Origin: Phlyctochytrium arcticum
Lineage: Eukaryota > Chytridiomycota > Chytridiomycetes > Chytridiales > Chytridiaceae
Assembly: GCA_025602905.1 (NCBI GenBank)
Contig: JAHLKI010000009.1
Location: 744,001 to 808,000 of the forward strand
DNA: 64,000 nt
Direction of reading: 5' to 3'
The translations under genes and the position numbers were made by a program. The notes under the pieces were generated by a model. It saw nothing but the letters and a program-made list of their open reading frames with translations. It was not told where the DNA came from and made no database searches. Shown one piece after another: positions 55,084-64,000 of the stretch; position 1 is the first letter of the stretch, and each line of letters begins with the position of its first letter.

Positions 55084-58000
55084 CTACGATGATGTAAAGG
55101 ATTAGAATGCGGGACGAAAGAAAAGATTAGAATGTTGGACGTAAGAAAATACGCAAGGTAGAGCGAACCTGGGAGTCGTCCAATTTTGGAGCAAGGGAAA
55201 AATTTGCTCAGAGGTATTGGGGCATTGGGCATATCATTATTTGGGGGGTCGTGCGGGCCTAGTCTCGTTAGTTGCGGCGTGGGAGCCGCCGAGCCAGCGA
55301 ATGCCCTATGCAGCGGGAGGCAGTACTTTTTTTGTGGTACAAATCTCAAAGTAGACCAGAAATCTCGACATCGGGAGCTCGGTGGTATTAGGTAGAAATG
55401 TAGTTGGAACATGGCCATCTTTCAAAAGGAGACTTGTTCTGTGGGCAGCGTGAAAAGGCCTACTATTGACTGATGGACGCGTCTCAAACAATGGCCAAGT
55501 GTAAAAGATGGAGAGCATAGTATGGCCAAAGAATTTCGTTGGTATATAGCGCAAAGTGTATTGTATATGTTCAAGTGTATTTACAAGGGTATGAAAAAAT
55601 GCAAAGAGAATGAAAGCTGAAGTCTTCCCGGCCCTTGCGCGCCCTCATCGAGCCCCTCCGGCTCTCAGACGACACATGCACTGCCATCCCGAGCACAGTA
55701 CAGCACTGCGCGCCACCACGCGCAGCGTCAGTCCGTTTCTGCCACGCACCTACACTACAGAGAACAACCCACACTCACCTAAGAAAGCCCTCCTGATCCA
55801 GTCCTGATCCAGTCTTGATGTTGGGGTGCTGAATGGGGTGCTGAATGGGGTGCTGAATGGGGTGCTGAATGGGGTGCTGAATGGGGTGCTGAATGGGGTG
55901 CTGAATGGGGTGCTGAATGGGGTGCTGAATGGGGTGCTGAACGGGGTGCTGATTGAGGGGGGTGCTGGTTGAAGGTGAGATGAGGCGAAGGATAGACGTA
56001 AGGGACGGCGAGGTGAACGGAACTGAGAAAAGTGAAGGTGAAGAAGGGAAGGATTTGGCGGTTAGCACAAGAAAAACCAATCACAAAATGAGACGGGAGA
56101 AGTATACTTACAAGGCAGGAAATGGAACTGGAAGCGGGTGGGCGAGATGAAGAAAAAAGCAAGAGGGAAACCGGGGGAAGGCCGGCTTTTATAGCCCGAG
56201 GGTGTAACTGCGGCGTGGGGTGTGATTGGCTGAAAGTTCCATCAGGCCATCCGGGCCATCCCTTGCGCAGGAAATTCTAGGAAACTGTGTGCTACGCGTC
56301 GCCGCAGGGTCGACGCGTAGGGCCCGATTTCCATCTTGACTTCGTAAAGAAGTTTTTCGTTGGGGGATACGTGGACGGTTGGGACTGTCCGAGAGTAAAA
56401 ATGAATGTACTAGTTTTGTTGAGGAGTGATTCTCTTGGGTGCAGTGAACCGGTTGTGATGAGCTGCCGTTGTGGTTTTGGTGGTATTCTGAATACCAACG
56501 GGGTTAGACTAAGGTTAACAGTCCGCCAAATGGTATAACCAGGAAACGTCGGCATGGTATGAAATAGAAGGTGTTGTGAGCAGATCGACCTATGTATTTC
56601 CGTCCAGAGGGTCTTGTTGTCTGGTCTTGCTCGGCGAAAAATCGCGTCTAGATCTGGCTTTGCCCCTGGCAAGTTCTTCAAGTTCAAAGTATCTTCCTTC
56701 CCAAAAAACCTCGCGACTTCACACCTTGAATACCCGAAGAGAATCGACACAGCGGCAAACAGATAGCTGCATTATGGTGCTGGTCCTGGAGCTGCGCAGG
56801 TTGTCCATCGTGGAACAAGGTGCCGGTGGTCGGTTATTGAGTTTCGGGTATGCTAGTCGTCGTGTTTACCACGTTTGGTTGTTCTCTGACCTCTGAAAAT
56901 AGATTCAAACAGACCTGCCACCTCAAACTTGAGCAACCAGCAGCCTACCTACTAGTACTGGTCAAGAAACAGCCTCCTGAAAGTCTTTCCCACACCTCCT
57001 ACGTTCAAAAACAACCGTTGTTTACGCCCGAAAAACAGCGCACATTCCAGCAACGCTCGTTGTTTACAACAGCAAGCGGCAAACCAGTCCCACTAGAGCC
57101 CCCGATTGGACCCGAGCATAAGGCCATTAGGTCTCAAACGGACTGGCCAACAATATGCTGCTATTGCCCCAACCCGCCGCTACATAGCAGGAAGACCGAT
57201 ATTCGTTGGCAAACTTTGTGAAAGGAGACAGAAGCTTACGAGCAATTTAGAACCTACGACCCTCCATTCCCACGCATCAAATCGTCCTAATCTGGTCCTC
57301 CGTCTCGTCCATGATGTCTTTCACCATCTGACAAACGGATCGTTGTCCATCTTCCATCGGATAACTTACCTTGAGGCCCAGGTCACCTCCATGCATGCCA
57401 CCTGATACTACCGGATCCTTATAATTATTCCAAAGCCTGGCATGTCCGAATTTGCTTCATCAACAAAGTCACCGATTCCCCTGCCTATGGCGACAAAAAC
57501 ATACCACCCGCTGCAAAAAACCCTGCGCCGCTCTCAGATCGTGTCGTATCCACAACTTACCAATTACCGAGGGGGGCAAAGGGTGAGCCGGAAGGAAGCC
57601 TCAATGTGGGAACATCGTGCGATACTGAAAGATTTTAGGTCGCACTCCATGGTCGCAGAGGTGGCAGCGTATTGTACTTGAAGAGCCGGAGGAGCCCACC
57701 AATGGGTACAGACGACCGTCGAAGACATCTACATGACTTTCTTTGGTATACTCCATTGACTTTACATGATTTTCCCAGTCACATATATATCACCCGATGA
57801 CTGTATGTTTTTCCTACAATTCAAACTACGTCAATGTCACTACACTGGTCATGATGCATATACAGTTCGCCATTTACGATATATCTCTCCAGCGCTTGGT
57901 CGCTCGGGCCACTTCCACGCGTGAGTACCTCGCGTCGAACATATACTATACATTGGTGCGCAGCACAGACGTAAACAGGTTCTCTACTCCCAAGAATGAT

Positions 58001-58326
58001 ACCAAGTGCAGGTTCCCCTTCAAAGTCATGTACTCTGCAATCAGATCTGCAATACGCATCGCGACCATGAGTAGTACACATAAAAATATATATACACGAA
58101 CATGACAGATAGCAGGCTAGCCGGTCTTCATCCTCAAGATCTTGGCAGTTTGTATTCTCATTCCTTGACGATCCCATTCTGCCATTGCACCTACACTCTC
58201 ATGTGCACATTTGTATACTAAAAAATACGAATTAGACGTCAAATTTCTAGAACATGCATTATGTACAAATGAGCACGGGTAAACGGCAGATGAATCCATA
58301 TAAGCTGGTGGGATCCCACACTTGCG
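55084..58326. other. Gene-poor region with a 12-bp minisatellite
   Basis: Apart from the presumed upstream F-box exon and the minisatellite there are only weak frames. One minus-strand frame (56292-56750) lacks an ATG, starting at a GTG, and has no recognised domain. Confidence 0.4.
55823..55954. repeat. Minisatellite, 11 copies of GGGGTGCTGAAT
   Basis: Nine perfect consecutive 12-bp units from 55823, then one ending AAC and one ending ATT, with a degenerate continuation. The period is a multiple of three, so two frames stay open across it and create apparent ORFs. Confidence 0.95.
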
Positions 58327-60661
58327 CTATGATGCATCGGACTCAATATGCACCTCCAGCACCTTGCCTAAATCCATGATTTGTCCAGACTCTCTATCTG
58401 CCAGTTGAAGCATATCGATTGAGTGAATCATTCCTTTGATGGCAACAAAATGCAAATTGACGGTTTGACAGGTGTTATGATTGAGAGGGCTGGAACCATT
58501 CTGGTTAGCAGAGTGTTGCACAGTACAATTATAAATGAATCCGAACGCACCTGAGCTGTACAGTGTTTTCTAGACACACCAGCGATGCTTCGCGCTTCTC
58601 CATATTGTAATATGTCCGTAGAAAGTCCTCATCGTCCATATGAAGGTTGATCGCACTATCTGCATTCCTAGAAAATAGATCAAGTCAGGGGGAAATCAAA
58701 GGAAGCTTGCCATTTAAACCTACCTCAAAGATTCAATCTCTTCTTCTTCAGGTCTTTCAGATTTTGCCGGGATGATGATGCTCAAATGTCGTGCTCGGGA
58801 CGACTGATTCACGAAAAAGGCCTGCACTGTAAAGATTTGTCGAAGTCGCACTTTTGACATAACTATGCAAAAGGCGTTAGTCAAAACGCGCATTCACGAC
58901 GACAAAGCAATACAAATCAATTACCCGAGAAGGAAACTTGCAAGTCTTTCTCGACATTCTCACTAACAATTCGTATTTCTTTCGGTGTGCCAGTTTTTCT
59001 TCCATAGAGCGGTGCAACATTCAGCATAGTGCGGCTTTCGGGATTATTTCCAAACAATAGTTGTGTAAAGTACTTTGCGGTAATCAATTGTCCGCGAGCA
59101 CCAGGATGATTTGTCCTCACTTTAACAACCAGCGATAAGATCCGTTTTATTCGAGACAGTTTAGAACCGTTGAGATTTGGAACAGAAGACGAGAGTGGGC
59201 GGGTAGGAGTCTCTGATCCTGAAAATGGTCCTTCATCGACCCCTCGGAAGGTTTCATCAAGCAGAGTTACATTGTGGAGCAGATTAACCTCATCCATCGA
59301 CTTTAGCTAAAGAAAATTTGTTAGCTCTGGATTCGCGAAACATTATCACTATTCAAACCTACAAGAAGATCATCTGCGTTCGCGCTAGTGGTGCCGCTGA
59401 TTATGGCGTTTGTCATGTCAGCCTTCACAGACTCTATTGATATTTGTGCAGGGATGCTGGTCTTGTTCTCAAGTGCCAATGACATCAACAAGTTATCCAG
59501 GCCCGCGTCCACTATGCTCAAAGTCAGATTGACAACTGGACGGACTACCAATCCGTTGACGATGATCCGGGCAGAGGGCAGGTGTTGTGAGGAGGAGAGT
59601 CGTTTAATGTGATGGGTCATACTATGCGTAGGTAAACGGTTTGCGTTAAAGTATGGATCTGAATGAACGTTTAGCTCATCTCCTGCGTCAGGTCCAACGG
59701 GTAGGTCTTGTACCATCAGCTAGTCCAGTGAGTAGATTAGGGGTATCAAAGTCTTCAGGATCGCACATCTCAGGGCCTTCCACGGAAAAATGCCGCTTCG
59801 TTGATTTTGGCACAATGCTTATGCGCAACGTGGCAAAGGCATCCTCCCGAGACCGTGCTTTCGTAAAGGCTGAAATAATGATTCCCACAAAATCAGCGCC
59901 AGGAATGTTGGTAGGAATCCTGATATTTACCTAATGGAACTTGGAAGGGAAACAAGCAGCATTTCTGCTCCGATAATATGATGGGCTCACGACCACTGAG
60001 GTCGGGTACATACGTATAACTGTATATGATATCCTCTGGTTTAAAGTCTGGGGAATCTTTCAAAGGTACAGACGAAGAAGATAACGGGGACCTCCCCCCA
60101 GAAGACGGAATTTTGAAGCCGGTTCCTCTCCGATTCTGCTTTGGGCTTGCCAAATAGCCTGCAGCGTGAGGTGTCGGTGCTTTACCCCCTCGACGAGCGG
60201 CGACAGGCGGACCAGTAGTCGCCGCGCGATTGCGATGCGGGAAAGGATTCAGATGATGAAGCGCAGGAGGAGGTGCTGGTAGCCCTCCTCCAGTTGTAGA
60301 TGAGGCAGAAGTCGGATGTCCAATTTCATTGCCATCGCCGATGATCGCTGTGAGCTGAATGTCCAGTCCATGCTCGGCAATGTCCTTCATCATATCATGC
60401 GTGACTTTGGGAGCACTCGACGCCTGAGAAGGCCGAAAGAGCAAATACGCTGAAAGTAATTCATCTATTGCCGGGCAAAAGCTGGGATCAGTGACATCGT
60501 GTTGTCACTGGCGCGGGACGCCAAGTTTCAAACGAACCGTAAAACCCCAGTGGACGCTGCGGCGCGTTCAGGATATCTAAAGGCTCGGAGGAATCTGTCG
60601 CGGGAAATAGGATGTCAAAGTGTGCATCGGATATCAGCGATTCCACTACAGAATAGTGCAT
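58327..60661 (-). CDS. TRS65: TRAPPII subunit Trs65-like protein, multi-exon
   Basis: Trs65 belongs to the TRAPPII tethering complex and Rab GEF at the late Golgi. The ATG at 60661 begins MHYSVVESLISDAHFDILFP. An intron near 60540-60470 leads to DELLSAYLLFRPSQ. A Pro/Gly-rich disordered insertion follows, then several short exons with beta-rich sequence. These include DIIYSYTYVPDLSGREPIIL, DEVNLLHNVTLLDETFRGVD, and RLRQIFTVQAFFVNQSSRARHLSI. The last exon has HNTCQTVNLHFVAIKGMIHSIDMLQL and VLEVHIESD. The final Ig-like strand pattern matches the Trs65 C-terminal domain; this family call is from memory of the pattern and is moderately sure. About eight introns. Confidence 0.65.
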
Positions 60662-60921
60662 GGCAGCGCTGAGATCCTTTTCGGAGGTCTGCGCGTAGTA
60701 CGCCGCGTACTGGCCGGCATGATGGGACCCAAATGGCGCAGCTGCTTACGCGCGAAGTCTAACTCAAATTCAAGCAGTTGGCGAGAAATTCGCGTCGCAC
60801 TTTCTGTATGAGACTGAATACCTCGGCTCACAGTCGACTAGGTATTGAAAGCAACGACAAACGACCTCGGCCCCAAGGTGCTCCTGAATAGTATTTTGGC
60901 GAATGGCGACCCTCTGATACG
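60662..60921. other. Divergent intergenic region
   Basis: 260 bp between the Trs65-like start (-) and the next start (+). No frame of its own; presumed shared promoter region. Confidence 0.4.
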
Positions 60922-61806
60922 ATGTTGCTGCCAACCCTCTTTGCGCCATTTCTCAATCAGCCTACGGAAAAGTTACCCAAGATAAATTCTCACGGAAAGA
61001 AACGAAGGCGATCAACCTCGCCTGGGAACGTAGAGCATTTATCGGATAGTACACCTTGTTCAGCTCGAACCTATGCCAGTCTGAAAGCAGCTCGGGCTGC
61101 AGAGTCGTTTGCACGAGTGGACGGTTGTGAGAATGTTGACCCTGAGCTACCACACCGCAAACGCAGAAATTGCACCCTGACCAATGAAGAATTGAGCATT
61201 GCCTTTGATCCAGACTCTGTGTGGGAACCTGTGCATACCATTGCGACCAATACCAGCGTCAGTACTGGTTATTTGGACCCCAGCGAACGTCACAGTGCCC
61301 CACCTATTCACTGGGACGCAAGTATTACCCAGGTGGATGTTGCGCGCGAGGCAGCTCAATCAACATTGCAGTCAATTGCCCCTCCAGATAACAGAGATAG
61401 CCCTGATCAGTATAGGACGGAATTTTCGAAGGCGCCATTGGAGCCGGCAACACCCATCGCACATACTCAGAAGGACCCTGTCCCTGTTCTCTCACCTATC
61501 CGCATATCACTCCGCTCAAACTCAGTGAATACGTGGCGCGATCCTCCAGCGTCAATACCCGAAACAACAGAGCAGAAGAACATTGACCAGGAGGAGTCAT
61601 TTGACAGTAACAACCAGAGTCATGCATATACCCACATAAACACGTACCTGCACCAAATTCATGACTTGCGTATAAATCAGCATGCGAAGGTTGACCGAAT
61701 ACCAGCATTAGCTTCAGAACCTGACCCCGAACCCGGTCATTGTCCTGATTACGCAGAAATAAACGACTTGCTCAAGAGACTGCATCTGGAGCGCCGGGGC
61801 GGCTAG
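60922..61806 (+). CDS. Hypothetical protein (294 aa), disordered
   Basis: A single exon with an ATG at 60922. A basic cluster (HGKKRRRSTSPG) near residue 28 could be a nuclear localisation signal. The rest is polar with many S/T-P sites. A C-terminal short helix (YAEINDLLKRLHLERRGG) looks like a small interaction motif. No family recognised. Confidence 0.5.
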   Translation: MLLPTLFAPFLNQPTEKLPKINSHGKKRRRSTSPGNVEHLSDSTPCSARTYASLKAARAAESFARVDGCENVDPELPHRKRRNCTLTNEELSIAFDPDSVWEPVHTIATNTSVSTGYLDPSERHSAPPIHWDASITQVDVAREAAQSTLQSIAPPDNRDSPDQYRTEFSKAPLEPATPIAHTQKDPVPVLSPIRISLRSNSVNTWRDPPASIPETTEQKNIDQEESFDSNNQSHAYTHINTYLHQIHDLRINQHAKVDRIPALASEPDPEPGHCPDYAEINDLLKRLHLERRGG

Positions 61807-62044
61807 TCTTCTCATAAAGCTGTGCGGCATCCTTCGATCCATACCCCCTGTACATACTTTTTCAATTACTTTTAATATCTGAGCAAGCTTCTTGTAGTCC
61901 ATTGTAGCCATGTGCCATTGCATTTGATAGTTTAAGGTAAGAATTAAATACATATGTTTCAAGATTCAGGCGAGATTCGATTTCAGGTAGCAGTATCAAA
62001 CTCATTAGAACGGGCAGCTATCACTGTTGTTCGGAGCGCCTTGC

Positions 62045-63610
62045 TTAGCCTTCTTCGGAAGGGCAAAGAAGATTTTTGAATACTTGGAGACGCTCCCTCC
62101 CTTGCAGGTCTCGACATCGCACTGCCCGATTCGACATCGAGTGGTGCATAACCGCGCATATTCCTGGGAGGATGTAGCTTCTTTTCAACATTTGCATCAT
62201 GCTGAGTATCATGTCTATGATGGGTTGGGGATTGGAGCAGTTGGGGCAGCCTAAAAACGTGTATGGTAAGCCTTGGCAATTTATCTCATGCAGGAGGACG
62301 GCGACATACCGGGTATACCGACCCGTTTTACCGCCCCGAGTACTTTTCCTTGTTGTGCAGCGACTCGGTACTCGAAGCGGCAAAGACGGCAAGGCAACAG
62401 CCAAGTGGGAGTCATCTGTAACGTCAATCAGTGAATTTGCTGATGGGGTATGTTCTATACGCGGTTGCAAACGCGCGGGATGGGCAGGCACTGCTGGTGG
62501 AAGAAAAGGAATGGGTGCAGTGCGTGGAGGTGGAGGAATGTGCACTGGCAACGCAGAAAAGAATACAGGCGGTGCGACCTTGGGTGTAGTAATTACTCGG
62601 GAGCCAGTAATGATGGCTGTATGAGGAGTTCTTGGCTTATGGGCATAACTTGATACATGTGATGAATTCTCCGCACGGTGGGGACCGTGCCATGCTGCAT
62701 ACGATTTGTCTGCTGGGGGGTCTATTGTCAATCCCAGTCGTCCTGTTGGTCTATCCAGTACGCGTTCTGTGCCCGCCACAGGCTGGTAGAAGTCATCAAG
62801 TGATTCAAGCGATCCTGCTTGGAGATATGGCAGCATCCATTGCCGCCCATCCCGGGTATAGGGTCGGTCAGGAGATTCGTATGAATCTTCCGAATATATG
62901 GGTATAGCATCTGCGGTCGGGATGAGACTGGGTCGTATTGGGCTGTGATGTCGGAGAGGATGCTCCGGCCAAGGTGGATTTGCAATTGGGGGATGTACTG
63001 GGGTCTGCGGGGGAGGAAATGGGTATGACGGAGGATGGGCAACTATTTGCAAAGCTGGCATATGACTGATGGCAGGCAGTGGGTCACTGATTTCCCTAGA
63101 TGAGCTTATTCGCGCTTGTTGGGGACGGTGATTCTGGTCGTCAATCTGTGTATCATCATCCTTGCGGGTTCTCCTTGCCAGAAGGGACTGTAGTAGTGTT
63201 CCCGCTTTAGGTATAGGTGTTGATGGGAAAGAATCTAACAGATGACCGTGAGGGGACCCACCACCAGTTAGTCTGTTTTGCTGGTCTCGTTTCTGCGCTT
63301 GCGATAGCAGACGATCTTCCTGGTTTTTGGCAACAAGTCGCGCAGCTTGAGCAAGCTGCACTGTCATGAGCGTGCCATGCCCCGCATTTCCTGGCGGTAC
63401 ATATCCAGTGGGTATAACAGATTCTGTCGTTCCATGTTCATCAAATTTCCGAACACTGGACCGACGTCGTCGCGAGTTCTGCTTGGACGTCAGACGACTG
63501 GGTGGGGGGATTCGGGATTTTGTGGAGAACTGAGTGTTTGAAGGAAGCTCATCTACCCTTTCATCGGCTTCCGCCAAGGCATTGTCGGGATTATAAGCAG
63601 CACTACTCAT
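62045..63610 (-). CDS. Pro/Arg-rich hypothetical protein
   Basis: An open frame of 521 codons from an ATG at 63610 (MSSAAYNPDNALAEADERVD). Ser/Arg-rich start, then a long Pro/His-rich disordered region (PSYPFPPPQTPVHPP). Near the 3' end a GTATGT donor after TGRYTR (about 62310) and a TTTTTAG acceptor (about 62253) could remove a short intron. The downstream sequence then contains CPNCSNPQPIIDMILSMMQML and two further Cys (CAV and CRDLQG), a possible zinc-binding end. The ORF stays open with or without splicing. Function unknown. Confidence 0.5.
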   Translation of the reverse strand: MSSAAYNPDNALAEADERVDELPSNTQFSTKSRIPPPSRLTSKQNSRRRRSSVRKFDEHGTTESVIPTGYVPPGNAGHGTLMTVQLAQAARLVAKNQEDRLLSQAQKRDQQNRLTGGGSPHGHLLDSFPSTPIPKAGTLLQSLLARRTRKDDDTQIDDQNHRPQQARISSSREISDPLPAISHMPALQIVAHPPSYPFPPPQTPVHPPIANPPWPEHPLRHHSPIRPSLIPTADAIPIYSEDSYESPDRPYTRDGRQWMLPYLQAGSLESLDDFYQPVAGTERVLDRPTGRLGLTIDPPADKSYAAWHGPHRAENSSHVSSYAHKPRTPHTAIITGSRVITTPKVAPPVFFSALPVHIPPPPRTAPIPFLPPAVPAHPARLQPRIEHTPSANSLIDVTDDSHLAVALPSLPLRVPSRCTTRKSTRGGKTGRYTRYVAVLLHEINCQGLPYTFLGCPNCSNPQPIIDMILSMMQMLKRSYILPGICAVMHHSMSNRAVRCRDLQGRERLQVFKNLLCPSEEG

Positions 63611-64000
63611 CAGACTAAGACCAAGAGCACTTCTTTCGCTGATGTGACGGCCTCATTCACTTGAGAGGAATGGTGCACCGAGAACTTCGAAAAGACATGG
63701 AATGATTGAAAGCAAAAAAAACGTCCTGCCTGTCCAGTCTTCGGTAATGGTGAAAGTTAAGTATGGTTGACTGGACTGGACTTCGGACTGGAAAAGTGTC
63801 CGTAAATAAACCCTGTCATTTCTTCACTTGGGTCGGTCCAAGCTTGCATAGAAGCCGATCCAACCCAGGAGGACTATGCCCGAAATCAAGCTCCGCTTGC
63901 TGATGTCAGCAGGCCTTAATGAAATTGTTGCTATGGTGACCCGCCATAGGGAGAACCACCATGCAACGTTGTGAGACCTTGTCAGCTTGTCAACGCACAC

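Noticed and set aside
55779..56162. Apparent repeat-protein ORFs through the minisatellite
   Set aside because: Open only because the 12-bp unit contains no stop in two frames; no start context or flanking domain supports translation.
56292..56750. Minus-strand frame of 152 codons
   Set aside because: It starts at a GTG, lacks a domain and lies in a gene-poor stretch; coding support is too weak.

Overview
The window reads as nuclear DNA of a zoosporic (chytrid-type) fungus. Genes are intron-rich, with short GT-AG introns of roughly 45-100 nt. Fungal housekeeping genes are recognisable: NAD kinase, a trehalose-6-P synthase/phosphatase fusion, PNO1, a Trs65-like TRAPPII subunit, an SLC25 carrier and coilin. 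The Fanzor-type nuclease recalls Spizellomyces, but that placement is inference; no species-specific marker was seen.

Layout. 1-31 kb: ordinary genes. A partial coiled-coil protein (-), NAD kinase (+), mitochondrial carrier (-), a very large low-complexity multi-exon protein (-), two Ser-rich hypotheticals (-), a poly-Pro protein (+), a small Ala-rich helical protein (+), coilin (-), a YqaJ-type nuclease with a mitochondrial-like leader (-), TPS/TPP (+), a non-coding stretch with strong hairpins, and a four-RRM protein (+). 31-34.6 kb: a 7TM receptor (-) divergent from an F-box/ankyrin-like gene (+).

34.6-37.8 kb: a Fanzor1 RNA-guided-nuclease-type gene (-) with one intron, hairpins directly 3' of its stop that could be the guide-RNA scaffold, and just upstream on the same strand the C-terminal piece of a Helitron helicase. 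The frame is complete to the RuvC and zinc-finger motifs but carries two in-frame TAG codons.

37.9-40.4 kb: PNO1 and a hypothetical gene (-). 40.4-50.9 kb: a transposon cluster resolved to the base. Element A (40441-43882) and element B (47266-50824) belong to one family: shared 13-15 bp termini, 8-bp target duplications, and related DDE-like proteins with the same MPPKRK first exon. Between them is a Mutator-like element (43969-50850, 9-bp target duplication). Element B is inserted inside the Mutator element's right terminal inverted repeat.

51-58.3 kb is gene-poor: one acidic hypothetical protein, an F-box exon and a 12-bp minisatellite. 58.3-64 kb holds the Trs65-like gene (-), a hypothetical (+) and a Pro-rich hypothetical (-).

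The most interesting system is the Fanzor locus with its putative RNA scaffold and Helitron remnant; second is the A/B transposon family, which I could not assign to a named superfamily.
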